Below are positions 1-9,909 of a stretch of DNA of 27,048 nucleotides, piece by piece. Position numbers and translations under genes: made by a program. The stretch comes from Caulochytrium protostelioides (taxonomy: Eukaryota > Chytridiomycota > Caulochytriomycetes > Caulochytriales > Caulochytriaceae). The DNA lies in the NCBI GenBank assembly GCA_003615045.1, contig ML014333.1, forward strand, positions 1 through 27,048. Reading direction: 5' to 3'. Each line of letters starts with the position of its first letter. Position 1 is the first letter of the stretch. The notes below the pieces were generated by a model. It did not search any database. It was not told the origin of the DNA and saw only the letters and a program-made list of their open reading frames with translations.

Positions 1-104
1 CACACCAAGTCCACTCTTCCTTACTACCCTCTCCATATACATCATCGAATACATCCCTATTCTCTACTTCATCTTCGTGCCAAGTCATAAAAAAATAAAA
101 AAAT

Positions 105-186
105 GACACTGTGGCCGAGTGGTTAAGGCGATTGACTAGAAATCAATTTCTGTTTCAGAGCGCAGGTTCAAATCCTGCCGGTGTCG
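105..186 (+). tRNA. tRNA-Ser (anticodon AGA), intronless
   Basis: The 7-bp acceptor stem pairs 105-111 with 179-185 (one G-T wobble) and leaves discriminator G186. A D-arm, a 5-bp anticodon stem (131-135 with 143-147) around a 7-nt loop, a 4-bp variable-arm stem (149-152 with 156-159) and a 5-bp T stem (162-166 with 174-178) all fold. The anticodon AGA is at 138-140. The long variable arm and the AGA anticodon identify it as serine. There is no intron and CCA is not encoded, as normal for a nuclear tRNA gene. Confidence 0.97.
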
Positions 187-188
187 TG

Positions 189-193
189 TTTTT
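189..193 (+). terminator. RNA polymerase III terminator of tRNA-Ser
   Basis: A run of five T residues starts two bases after the discriminator base of tRNA-Ser, the usual Pol III stop. Confidence 0.8.
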
Positions 194-1306
194 GCCAGCC
201 TTACGAGGCATAGCACCCTTTTTGATGCCGACGATCTCTGATTCGTTGCATCCCCATGTAGGTCTGAGCCTGAATTTGGTGACGTTTCCTTTTCCATCTA
301 TCAATCAAGGAACAGGGGGAAATACGGGGAGGTCGCCTGAGGTTATCAGGTCGCGGTCGCGGTCGCCAGTCGCCGCGCGCACGCCCACCACCACAACAGA
401 CAATCTATAGCTGGTGTGGCATCGATTATGTTGCGACTACTGATCTGGCTTCGCCGGGCAGCGGGTCAGGCCCCATTGGTGGATCGGGCCTTCTAGATGA
501 CTTGTTTTGAAACACAACACTGTTGCCACCGGAAACAAAGGGAGGGCCAGCGTGCAGACCGAGGTCGTCGCACCTGAGCACTCGTGCGGGATCGGGTGGG
601 ACACATGCACGGAAGCGCAGATGGGGGGAGCGAACGGCGTGATGCACATATCCCATTGGCTGGTGCGCGGGGCGTGACTCTGAATGAGAGATCACACCGT
701 TTTGTTTGCTTTCCCGTTGTCGGGCGGGCTAGAAAACGGCAGACGATCCGGACAGGTGTGAACTGTATATTACGACTGGCCGTCACCACCTTGATCAGTC
801 GCCGGGTGCTGGCCGAGACATTGTGATCGTTCCTTCGTTCGCATTGTAGCTTCACGTGGTCTCACGGCTTGGTGCCAAGCGTTGCAAAACGTTAAGATCC
901 TGGCGATCTGAAGCGACCGCCCATCTTGATCGCGTCTGTCCTGCCCTGCCCTGCACTTCAACGGTGCTGAACCTGACTTGCTGCAGCGTGGCTGTTCATA
1001 CGACTTTGGACCTTGTGGATTCAACGCGCCGGTTGTAGGACATTTGCTTTCGCCCGTCCGTCCCATCCTCCACACCATCTCCTGCGAGTCGCATAGAACT
1101 TTCCCGCGCACACCTTCTCGCCACCGTTTCAGTATCGCCTCTCGCTTGTCGTTTTGTCTCTCAGTAAGTAGACTCACGTTCTGCGCCCAGTGCAGCTTTA
1201 TTGTCTAACGAACTCTGTTCTGCTGGGACGGCGATGCTTACCAATCATATCGGTTTCATCTTTGTTCTTGGGTTGATCTGGCGGTCTTGATTGGGTACGA
1301 TTAGCC
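194..1306. other. intergenic region and myosin 5' leader
   Basis: I see no convincing gene here. Short open frames on both strands overlap each other, match no family I know and start at poor sites. The proximal part must hold the promoter and 5' leader of the myosin gene. A strong splice-donor match at 1164-1169 suggests a leader intron (separate entry). Confidence 0.6.
1164..1304 (+). other. possible 5'-UTR intron of the myosin gene
   Basis: GTAAGT at 1164-1169 is a perfect donor, and an AG at 1303-1304 lies two bases before the myosin ATG. A CTAAC branch-like motif follows the donor at about 1204. The 141-nt span is comparable to the coding introns of this window. It carries no coding sequence, so reading frame cannot test it. 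Spliced RNA reads would settle it. Confidence 0.35.
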
Positions 1307-4300
1307 ATGGAGCGCGTCATGACGGGGAACATGGAGGCTCAGGCCCAGTCAGCCTGGACCGAAAAGAAATGGGTCTGGGTGGCCGACAAGGACGAGGGGT
1401 ATCTTGCTGCCAACATCATTTCTGAGGAAGCCGACAACGTGACTGTGCAGATCTCCGCGAACGACTCGAAGCGCACCGTTTCGGTCAATGACACTGAGAA
1501 AATGAATCCCCCAAAGTTCGACAAGGCCGAGGATATGGCGGATCTTACTTATCTGAACGAGGCTTCTGTGGTGCACAACCTTAAGTTACGCTACCTTTCC
1601 AACCTCATCTACACGTACTCCGGTCTTTTCCTCGTGGCGGTGAACCCCTACAAGAAGTTACCGCTGTACACAGATGACGTGGTGCGTTCGTACAAAAACA
1701 AGAAACGCAGTGAGATGCCACCGCACATCTTTGCCATCTCCGACATGGCCTACCACGACATGCTCCAGGACCGGGAGAATCAATCCATCTTGATCACGGG
1801 CGAGTCTGGCGCGGGCAAGACTGAAAACACCAAGAAGGTGATCCAGTATCTGGCCTCCATTGCGGGCGACTTCCAGAACGGGAAAGTGCTGGGCTCGCTG
1901 GAGCAAAAAATCCTGCAGGCCAACCCGATTCTTGAGGCCTTTGGCAATGCGCAGACGATCCGTAACAACAACTCGTCCCGTTTCGGCAAGTTTATCCGTA
2001 TCGAGTTTAGCCCGACCGGCGGCATCACCGGTGCAAACTTTGAGCGCTACCTGCTCGAGAAGAGCCGTGTCACCCACCAGACGCCGACAGAGCGTAACTT
2101 CCATATCTTCTACCAGCTGCTCAAGGGCGCGGGCCGCCACATTAAGGACCCGCTCCTGCTGGACCAGACACTCAACGACTACGCTTTTACCAAGGCCAGC
2201 AACAAGAACGTCGACGGTCTCGATGATGAAGCCGACTTTAAGGACGTGCAGAACTGCTTCAATATCATGGGCATCACAGAGCAGGAGCAGATGGATTACT
2301 TCCGCACGATTGCCTCTGTGCTGCACTTGGGCAACTTGACGGTCGTGTCGGACCGCGATGACCAGGCCCAGCTGGACGAGAAGGGCCAGAAGATTGCCGA
2401 AAAGGTTTGCCATGTTCTCGGAATTCCGGTGGCAGACTTTGCCAAGAGTCTGTTGAAGCCCAAGGTGAAGGCCGGCCGCGAGTGGGTTGTGCAGGCGCGC
2501 AACTGCGAGCAGGTCGTGTACTCGATCGAAGCACTGGCCCGCGCCATCTACGAGCGCATGTTCAGCCAGCTCATTGACCGCATCAATGCCGCCATTTACA
2601 CCCCGACCGCGAGCAAGGGCACGTTCATTGGTGTTCTGGATATTGCGGGCTTCGAGATCTTTGATCACAACTCGTTCGAGCAGCTGAACATCAACTACAC
2701 GAACGAGAAGCTACAGCAGTTCTTCAACCACCATATGTTTATCCTCGAGCAGGAGGAGTACCGCCGCGAGGGCATCGAGTGGAAGTTCATTGATTTCGGG
2801 CTAGACCTCCAGCCCACGATTGATTTGATTGAGAAAAGTAACCCCATCGGCATCTTCTCAGCCTTGGACGAAGAGTGCGTGATGCCCAAGGCCACTGACA
2901 AGACGTTTATCGAAAAGCTGAACTCCACCTGGAAGGGCAAGAGCAGCAAGTATGAAGTTCCCCGCTTTAACCAGAGCTTCATTCTCACGCATTATGCTGG
3001 CAAAGTCGAATACAGCGTCAGCGGCTGGCTCGACAAGAACAAGGACCCCCTTAACGACAACATCACGCGTCTGCTCGCGGGATCTTCGGAAAAGTACATC
3101 GCCTCGCTCTTCTCGGACTGTGTGGGCGACGGGGACGATCTGCTGGCGGCGAAGCGCGTGGGGATCACCAAGAAGGGCGCATTCCGCACCGTGGCGCAGC
3201 GCCACAAGGAGCAACTCACAAGCCTGATGAATCAGCTGTACTCGACCGAGCCGCACTTTGTTCGTTGCATCATTCCCAACGAGGACAAGAAGCCTGGCAA
3301 ACTGAGCATCCCGCTGGTGCTCGATCAGCTGCGGTGCAACGGTGTGCTGGAAGGCATTCGCATTGTCCGGGCCGGTTTCCCAAACCGTTTGGCGTTCCAA
3401 GACTTCAAGCAGCGCTACGAGGTGCTGGCCCCCGCGGGAGTCATTCCGCCGGGGTTCATGGACGGTCGCCAAGCCAGCCAGCTGCTCCTGGAGGCCATTG
3501 CGCTCGACAAGTCCCAGTACCGTCTCGGCTCGAGCAAGGTCTTTTTCAAAGCTGGTGTGCTTGCCCAGCTGGAAGACCGCCGCGATGTCATTCTGTCGAA
3601 GATTGTCATCAAAATTCAGGCGCTGGCGCGCGGATTCTTAGTCCGCTTGGGCTACCGCCGCCGCATGGACCACCTGCGTGCGATCAAGATCATTCAGAAG
3701 AACGCGCGCATCTACGTGCAGCTGCGCGAGTGGGCATGGTGGCGTTTGTACACGAAGGTCAAGCCGCTCTTCAGTGTGAACCGCGCGGACGAGGAGCTCA
3801 AAAAGCACCAGGAGGCCGCCCGCGAGTGGGAAGAAAAAGCCCGTCTGGAGGAAGAAGAGCGCGGGCGTCTTGAAGCTGAGCGGCTCCGCTTGGAGCATGA
3901 GCAGAAGCGCATGGAAGAACTGCTGAATCAAGAGAAGCTGGCCGCGGCGGATCAAGCCGAGATCCTGGCCCGTGTACAGGGCCGCGAGCTTGACCTTAAA
4001 GAGCAGATACAGCAACTCACAGCACAGCTCGAGGACAGCGAGTCGCAAGCCCAGGACAGCTCAAAGCAGCGCGCGCAGCTAGAGCGTCAGATGATGGATG
4101 CCCACGAGCAGCTGGAGGCCGCCCGTCTAGACATCGAGCGCCTGGACAAAGAGCGGTCCGCACGCGACAGCCGCATGAAGGAGCTGGAGCGCGAGCTCGC
4201 GGTAGAGCAGGAGCGTGCGGCGACGCTGGGCAACGATAAGCGCCACCTGGAAGCGCAGCTAGCGAGCCTTCAGAACACGCTCAGCGCCTCGAGCGCCGGC

Positions 4301-7300
4301 GAGCAGGAGCTCCTGCGCCAGATCGCGAAGCTGAAGCAGCAGATCGGGGAGCTGGAGCAACGTCTAGAGCAGGAGACACACGACAAGGAAAAGCTCGATA
4401 CGCGCCGCAAGCAGCTCGAAGAAGAGGTGCGAAATCTTCAACAGCAGCTCGATGATTCGGACCGCGCGCGCAACGAGACCGAGACGCAGCTGCGTTTCCG
4501 CGAGAGCACCCTCCAATCTACGGCCGACGAGCTGGCGAAGGCTCAACAGGAGCGCGAGGCCACCGAGAAGAGCCGTCGCGAGACCGCGCAGCAGCTCTCC
4601 CAGACCGAAGCCGAGCTCCAGACCGAGCGATCCGAGCGCGAGCGCGCGCAGCGCTCGCTGAAGAAAACTGAAGACGAGCTGACGCAGGTGCAGCAGCTGA
4701 TCGACGAGAAGGGCAGCGAGGAGAGCAAGCAGGCCGAGCTGCGCCGCATTCGCGACAGCGAGCACGCCGACCTCAAGCATCAGCTCCAGGCTGCGCAGAC
4801 TGAGCTCGACGAGACCAAGAAGCGCCTGCAGCTCGCGACCGATCGCCATTCCGCCGAGCTGACCGCCGTGCAGGATGATGTGGCGCAGCAGCAGCGCAGC
4901 AAGCAACAGGTTGAGCGTGCCCTTGCCGATGCGCGTGCCGCGCTGGAGGCCGCTGAAGAGAGTCTGGCCACCTCGGACAAGTCGCGTCGCCAGCTGGAAA
5001 CGGACTTGCAGGCCACGAAGGCGGAGCTGATGTCAATCGACGGCAGCTACGCGGAGACGCGCGGCCAGATCGTCCAGCTCGAGTCGCGTCTCATGACCGC
5101 GCTCTCGCGCAACGAGGAGCTGCAGAGTTCCATCGAGCGAGCGGAGCGGGAGCGATTCACGAAGGAGCGCGAGGTGCAGACCATCCGCGACGAGCTCGAA
5201 GGTGAGCAGCGCAAGGCGACACAGGCCGAGGGCGCGCGCAAGAAAGTGGCGACCGAGCTGGCCGACATGACGGCACGCCTCGAAGAAGAGACGAACGCCA
5301 AGCTCGAGATCCAGAAGCGGCTGCTGGCCAAGAACGCCGAGCTCGACGCGCTGAAAGACCGGTTCAGCCGCGACGTGCAAGGCAAGCTCGCCGAGACCGA
5401 GGAAGCGCGCAAGAAGGCGGAGGCTGCGCTGCAGGAGCTGCAGCTGCGCTACGACGATGCTGACCGCCAAGTGCTGATCCTCGAGAAAACGAAGCAGCGG
5501 CTGTCGTCGGAGCTGGAGGATGCCCACCTCGAGGCTGAGCGCGAGCATACCGCGGTCAACAGCGCGCAGCGCCAGCTCAAGAACGTCGAGGCGCAGCTGA
5601 ACTCAGCCGTGGTGCAGACCGAGTCGGAGCGCATGGCGCGCGAGGTTGCGGAGAGCAATGCGCGTAAGCTGCAGTCGCATGTAGACTCGCTTCAGAAGGA
5701 GCTCGAAGAGCGTGCGGCGCAGCTGCAGACCGCGAGCAAGAACAAGGCCGACCTTGAGGCAGAACTGCGCCATCTCATCGACGAGGTGGGCGACGGTGCC
5801 AATAAGGTCGAGCTGGAGCGCCAGCGGCGCCGGCTCGAGGGTCAGATCCATGAGCTCAAGGTCCAGCTCGAGGAAGAGGAAGCCGCGCGCCGCACGGCGG
5901 AAGATTCGAAGGCCGCGGTCGAGCGCGATTTGGCCGAGTTCCGCAAGCGCTACGACGCGGACATGCTCGCCAAGGACAACGACAAGGACGAGCTGCGCCG
6001 CCAGCTTCTGCGTGAGGTCAACGCGCTCGGTGGGCAGCTGGAAGACGCCATGTCGCAGCGCGCGGAGCTTGCGAAGCAAAAGAAGAAGGTTGAGGAGCAG
6101 CTGGAGGACCTGCAGTCGCGTGCCGAGTCCACGTCGAAGGGCCAGAGCGACATGGAAAAGGCCAAGAAACGCGGCGAGCAGCAGGTCCGCGAGCTGACGC
6201 TGAAGCTAGAGGAGGAAGAGCGCAACCGTCGCAACTTCGAGGACGCGTCGCTGCGGTACGAGAAGAAGGCCAACCAGCTGCAGTCGGAGGTCGAGCGACT
6301 CGAGAGCATCCAGGAAGCTGCCGAGCGCAGCCGCCGCAACGCAGAGAAGCGCGTCGAGGAACTGATGCTGGAGCTGAACGGCGGCGAGGACTCCAAGACG
6401 GCGCTGACCGAAGCGCGCCGCCGTCTCGAGCGCGAAGTCGCGGATCTCCAGGCGCGCCTGGAAGAGGAGTGCGATCTGCGCCTCACGGCCGAGCAGACCC
6501 GCCTCAACGCGCAAAGCGAGCTCGACCGTCTACGCAACTCCGCGCAGCAGGGTCTCGACGAGCGTCTCGAGAAGGCCGAGGAGGCTCGCCGCATCCTCGC
6601 GGCGCAGCAGCGACACACGCAGCAGGAGCTGGAAGACCGCGAGAAGGACCTCGTGGCTGCGAATCAGGCGCGCAAATTCGCTCAGAACGCGCTGGACGAG
6701 CTGCGTACCCAGCTCGAGGCCGAGACGCTGGCCAAGGCGGACGAGGCGTCGCAGAGCCGCAAGTTGGCCGGTGAGATTAAGGAGCTGCAGGCGCGGCTCG
6801 AAGCCGAGCTGGCGCGTGCGAATGAGGCCAACGAGATCACTAACGCGTACAAGGCGAAGCACGACGCGGTGCTCACGAAGTACGAGTCATCGGAGATCGC
6901 TCGGATCCGCGCCGAGAAGGCCGAGGCCGCGGGCCGTCTCCGCGAGGCGGAGTTGGAGGAAGCCGCGGCAGCGGCACGCGAAGCGGCGCGCATCGCCGAA
7001 GAGCACGTCCGCCAGCACGATCTGCAGATCAAGGAGCGCGACGACAAGCACGAGGAGGATATGCTGGAGATCACGAAGCTGCGGCAGGACGTGTCCTCGC
7101 TCACGGACCGTCTGCAAGTCTCGCGCGACAACGAGCTGCGCCTCGAGTCGGAGGGCAGCGAGCAGTTCGAGAAGCAGCGCCGCAAGTTCCAGATTGACCT
7201 GCAGAACCTGCACCAGGAGCTTGACATCGAGCGCAACCAGGGGCTCAGTCTGAAGGAGAGCCTGCAGCGCGTCGAACTTGAGCTGGAAACGCTGCAGGGC

Positions 7301-8224
7301 ACTCACACGGTGCACCTGTCGACGATGACTCAGCTGAAGCGCGACAAGGAGCGTATGGAGCTGCGCATCGAAGAGCTGAACCGTGTCGTGCAGCTTGCGC
7401 AGCAGCAGGCCGAAGACGCGTCGCGCGGCCAGGTCGCGCTGCGGACGCAGATCTCGGACCTGCGCTCGCAGCTGGACGAGAGCGAAGCGGCCCGCCAGCA
7501 GCTGGAGAAGACGAAGCGCGCGACCGAATCGCGCATCGACGAGCTCAACGAGCAGTTTGAGGAGATGGCGCGCCAGCGCGCGGACGCGCAGCGCTCGTGC
7601 ATGGCGCTCGACGCGCGCACCCTCGAGCTCGCGGACCAGTACGAGGACTCACAGGACAAGGCGCGCATGGCCGAGGAGCGCTGCCGCCGCGCCGAACAGA
7701 TCCTCCAGGAGGTCCAGCTCGAGGTGCGCAAGCAGCGCGACCTGTCGACGGATCTCGAGCGCGAGAAGATCAGTCTCGACAAGCAGATCAAGGAGCTGCA
7801 GGCGCGCATCATCGACTTCGAGTCGGCGCAGCTGACGTCGGGCGCGACGGCCACGCGCCGCCTGGAGGCCCGCATCGAGGAGCTGCAGACCCAGATCGAG
7901 GCCGAGGCCCGCGACAAGACCGAGATCGCCAAGAACTACCGCAAGAGCGAGCGCCAGAACCGCGAACTCGCGCTCACGATCGCAGACAAGGACAAGGCGG
8001 CGCAGCGCCTCCAGGACGACCTCGACAAGAGCGCCGACAAGATGAAGAAGATGAAGGTCCAGCTCGACGAGCTCGAATCCGAGACGGCGACCTACCAGCT
8101 CGTGAAGCGCCGGATGGAGCGCGAGACCGAAGAGCTGCGCGAGCGCAGCATGCGCTTCGAGAAGGAGGCCGAGAAGCTCAAGCGCACCCTCGACCGCGGT
8201 CTTGTCATGCCCACCACCGTCTAA
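1307..8224 (+). CDS. class II (conventional) myosin heavy chain
   Basis: The actin-based motor of the cytokinetic ring in fungi (Myo1/Myo2 family). This is one uninterrupted 2305-aa frame. Visible in order: N-terminal SH3-like segment (about 22-65), P-loop GESGAGKT at 165-172, switch II DIAGFE at 445-450, the conserved FVRCIIPN actin-interface/SH1 region (about 650), and one clear IQ motif near 770-785 with a second degenerate one near 795. A continuous heptad coiled coil runs from about 830 almost to the end. The TEDS-rule position, 16 residues before EALAR, is glutamate, as expected for class II. The coiled-coil rod of some 1450 residues makes it longer than budding-yeast Myo1 (about 1930 aa). 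The ATG sits in GCCATGG; two further in-frame ATGs follow within 25 bases. It converges on TRAPPC13 with 128 bp between stop codons. Confidence 0.98.
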   Translation: MERVMTGNMEAQAQSAWTEKKWVWVADKDEGYLAANIISEEADNVTVQISANDSKRTVSVNDTEKMNPPKFDKAEDMADLTYLNEASVVHNLKLRYLSNLIYTYSGLFLVAVNPYKKLPLYTDDVVRSYKNKKRSEMPPHIFAISDMAYHDMLQDRENQSILITGESGAGKTENTKKVIQYLASIAGDFQNGKVLGSLEQKILQANPILEAFGNAQTIRNNNSSRFGKFIRIEFSPTGGITGANFERYLLEKSRVTHQTPTERNFHIFYQLLKGAGRHIKDPLLLDQTLNDYAFTKASNKNVDGLDDEADFKDVQNCFNIMGITEQEQMDYFRTIASVLHLGNLTVVSDRDDQAQLDEKGQKIAEKVCHVLGIPVADFAKSLLKPKVKAGREWVVQARNCEQVVYSIEALARAIYERMFSQLIDRINAAIYTPTASKGTFIGVLDIAGFEIFDHNSFEQLNINYTNEKLQQFFNHHMFILEQEEYRREGIEWKFIDFGLDLQPTIDLIEKSNPIGIFSALDEECVMPKATDKTFIEKLNSTWKGKSSKYEVPRFNQSFILTHYAGKVEYSVSGWLDKNKDPLNDNITRLLAGSSEKYIASLFSDCVGDGDDLLAAKRVGITKKGAFRTVAQRHKEQLTSLMNQLYSTEPHFVRCIIPNEDKKPGKLSIPLVLDQLRCNGVLEGIRIVRAGFPNRLAFQDFKQRYEVLAPAGVIPPGFMDGRQASQLLLEAIALDKSQYRLGSSKVFFKAGVLAQLEDRRDVILSKIVIKIQALARGFLVRLGYRRRMDHLRAIKIIQKNARIYVQLREWAWWRLYTKVKPLFSVNRADEELKKHQEAAREWEEKARLEEEERGRLEAERLRLEHEQKRMEELLNQEKLAAADQAEILARVQGRELDLKEQIQQLTAQLEDSESQAQDSSKQRAQLERQMMDAHEQLEAARLDIERLDKERSARDSRMKELERELAVEQERAATLGNDKRHLEAQLASLQNTLSASSAGEQELLRQIAKLKQQIGELEQRLEQETHDKEKLDTRRKQLEEEVRNLQQQLDDSDRARNETETQLRFRESTLQSTADELAKAQQEREATEKSRRETAQQLSQTEAELQTERSERERAQRSLKKTEDELTQVQQLIDEKGSEESKQAELRRIRDSEHADLKHQLQAAQTELDETKKRLQLATDRHSAELTAVQDDVAQQQRSKQQVERALADARAALEAAEESLATSDKSRRQLETDLQATKAELMSIDGSYAETRGQIVQLESRLMTALSRNEELQSSIERAERERFTKEREVQTIRDELEGEQRKATQAEGARKKVATELADMTARLEEETNAKLEIQKRLLAKNAELDALKDRFSRDVQGKLAETEEARKKAEAALQELQLRYDDADRQVLILEKTKQRLSSELEDAHLEAEREHTAVNSAQRQLKNVEAQLNSAVVQTESERMAREVAESNARKLQSHVDSLQKELEERAAQLQTASKNKADLEAELRHLIDEVGDGANKVELERQRRRLEGQIHELKVQLEEEEAARRTAEDSKAAVERDLAEFRKRYDADMLAKDNDKDELRRQLLREVNALGGQLEDAMSQRAELAKQKKKVEEQLEDLQSRAESTSKGQSDMEKAKKRGEQQVRELTLKLEEEERNRRNFEDASLRYEKKANQLQSEVERLESIQEAAERSRRNAEKRVEELMLELNGGEDSKTALTEARRRLEREVADLQARLEEECDLRLTAEQTRLNAQSELDRLRNSAQQGLDERLEKAEEARRILAAQQRHTQQELEDREKDLVAANQARKFAQNALDELRTQLEAETLAKADEASQSRKLAGEIKELQARLEAELARANEANEITNAYKAKHDAVLTKYESSEIARIRAEKAEAAGRLREAELEEAAAAAREAARIAEEHVRQHDLQIKERDDKHEEDMLEITKLRQDVSSLTDRLQVSRDNELRLESEGSEQFEKQRRKFQIDLQNLHQELDIERNQGLSLKESLQRVELELETLQGTHTVHLSTMTQLKRDKERMELRIEELNRVVQLAQQQAEDASRGQVALRTQISDLRSQLDESEAARQQLEKTKRATESRIDELNEQFEEMARQRADAQRSCMALDARTLELADQYEDSQDKARMAEERCRRAEQILQEVQLEVRKQRDLSTDLEREKISLDKQIKELQARIIDFESAQLTSGATATRRLEARIEELQTQIEAEARDKTEIAKNYRKSERQNRELALTIADKDKAAQRLQDDLDKSADKMKKMKVQLDELESETATYQLVKRRMERETEELRERSMRFEKEAEKLKRTLDRGLVMPTTV

Positions 8225-8352
8225 ATCCACCGGCCCCTGTCATCTGAAGGGTTCCACCCCGTTAACCCCCCCCAATAACCCCAACCCAACGCCATGGTTG
8301 AATCACCATTATCTCTATCGACAATTTTTATGCTTTGTTCCATATAACGGCA

Positions 8353-9909
8353 TCACGTTTCAGCCGATGCGCACGGATAGACCATCACGGACGCTAGAGA
8401 TTCAATGGTCTCCATGTATCCAGTCGCGGTATCGCGCAGTCGGAGCCCCGTAATCTTGTGGAGTCCCGGAATCATGGGGTAAAAGTGCAGCGTGATCGTC
8501 GTCGTGGCACCCGGAGCCAGCGGCGCGGCGAGCGCGACTTCGAGCTTGCCGCGGATCAGGATACTCGTCATCTTGGATTTGACGCCCGTCACGACGAGCG
8601 GGACCGGGTTGCTGCCGGCCGGCTGCTTGTTACGGACGCGGCAGACGACCTCGAAGGGCCGTTCGGCCTCGATCCGCGTGGGCAGGCCGACGGGTGCCAG
8701 GTCGAACTGGGGGGCCACGGGCACCTTGCGGGCCAGCGGCGAGGTCTGCAGCCGCCCTGCCTGGCCGAGCTGCAAGCGCCACGCGATGTCGAGCTTGCCG
8801 AGCGTGGCCGAGGCCGCGGCCTGCGCCTCGTGGCCTTTCGTCGGCGTTAGGATGTAGAGGAACTGCCGGATATCGTTGGGCGATAGAAACGCATGCGAAG
8901 CGGCGAGCTGCGTGTCGCTGCCGGCGCCGTCCATGCTCAGGTCGCAGACTTGGGCCTGGAAGCATGGCATGGGCTCAAAGTCCATCCGCTGGAAGTACAG
9001 CGGTTCCTCGGTCAGGTTCTGGGTCTGAGTCTCCAAGTAGATGGTGCCGTCCAGGGCATCGTTGTTGACCTTGGTCTTGACGGCCAGCGGGTTGAGGACT
9101 TTGAACTTGTAGAACTTGCGGAAGAACCGCTTCTCGCTGCCGACCGTGTAGTGCACAAAGCAGATGAGGATGTGGGTGCCGATCTCCTTGATTTCGTGAT
9201 GGATTACAAACTCCGCCGACTGCGACGGCAGCAGTGAGACATTCCCCTCGCTGGAGCCCGCGGCGGGATGGTCTGACGGCGGCATCGGCGACGACGCCAC
9301 CGCCGTCGATGAGGATTCCTCGTGCAGGCCGTCGGCACCGTCGCCCCCGCTGCTCCCAGTATTGGCCAGGATGAAGCGCTGCGTGGTCGTCTGTAGCTCT
9401 GCTTTGACGCTGACATTGGACACGGGTTGCTTGCTCTCATTGTTGATGCACAGGTAGCCAGAGAACGTCTCCCCTAGGTAGATGTTGCCGAACGCGGGCG
9501 GGAGGCACAGAAGCTGGGAGACGCCGAGCTCTTGGAGATCCATGGGCCGCGGTCCCGCGAGCTCTGGCGCCAGGGACGTGGCGGCGGGGTCACCGGAGCG
9601 CGGGATGCCGCGTGGTGCGACGCTCGGCGACGGCGCGGCCGGGTCAAACGAGAGGAGATCGTTGTTCGGCGCCTCCGCGCGCCTCGCGGCGGCATTGGTT
9701 TCGGGGACCGGCCTGTTCGCATCGGTGGCGAGGGTCGCCGGCGACGACAAGGTCGTCAGAGTCTTGGCCGCGAGGGTATTGAGCAGATGTGTGCCGAACT
9801 GGCCCGCGGCCTGGCCGTGCCGCGCATAGCCCGCGGGCTGGGTGACGGCGAAGTTCGGCCTCGAGAGCCGCATCACCTTCAGCGAGAGCTGCTGAGCCCG
9901 ATCGGCCAT
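8353..9909 (-). CDS. TRAPP complex subunit 13 (DUF974 family)
   Basis: A subunit of the TRAPP tethering complex, which acts on Rab GTPases at the Golgi. The 518-aa product has the family hallmarks in order: LSLKVMRLSRP at 8-18, PPAFGNIYLGETFSGY at 137-152, HHEIKEIGTHIL at 237-248, RFFRKFYKF at 261-269, GKLDIAW with GRLQTS at 371-390, and a C-terminal GLRLRD segment. Two low-complexity Ala/Pro/Ser insertions (about 50-120 and 185-230) explain why it exceeds the roughly 420-aa animal protein. The start ATG lies in a CCATGG palindrome at the edge of the divergent promoter it shares with the LOA1-like gene. No intron is needed. Confidence 0.93.
   Translation of the reverse strand: MADRAQQLSLKVMRLSRPNFAVTQPAGYARHGQAAGQFGTHLLNTLAAKTLTTLSSPATLATDANRPVPETNAAARRAEAPNNDLLSFDPAAPSPSVAPRGIPRSGDPAATSLAPELAGPRPMDLQELGVSQLLCLPPAFGNIYLGETFSGYLCINNESKQPVSNVSVKAELQTTTQRFILANTGSSGGDGADGLHEESSSTAVASSPMPPSDHPAAGSSEGNVSLLPSQSAEFVIHHEIKEIGTHILICFVHYTVGSEKRFFRKFYKFKVLNPLAVKTKVNNDALDGTIYLETQTQNLTEEPLYFQRMDFEPMPCFQAQVCDLSMDGAGSDTQLAASHAFLSPNDIRQFLYILTPTKGHEAQAAASATLGKLDIAWRLQLGQAGRLQTSPLARKVPVAPQFDLAPVGLPTRIEAERPFEVVCRVRNKQPAGSNPVPLVVTGVKSKMTSILIRGKLEVALAAPLAPGATTTITLHFYPMIPGLHKITGLRLRDTATGYMETIESLASVMVYPCASAET

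Noticed and set aside
770-1177. 135-codon minus-strand frame upstream of myosin
   Set aside because: No family resemblance and it overlaps the myosin leader, with several equally open frames around it.
1658-2668. 336-codon minus-strand frame inside the myosin head
   Set aside because: It is antisense to an intact, strongly conserved motor domain and has a low-complexity Leu/Val/Ala composition typical of antisense to GC-rich coding DNA.
5950-6618. 222-codon minus-strand frame inside the myosin rod
   Set aside because: Ser/Arg/Cys-rich antisense shadow of the coiled coil; no domain features.
8260-8295. C-rich tract CCCCCCCC with AACCCC units after the myosin stop
   Set aside because: Considered as an interstitial telomere-like repeat, but the units are irregular and only a few, so it is best seen as 3' UTR low complexity.
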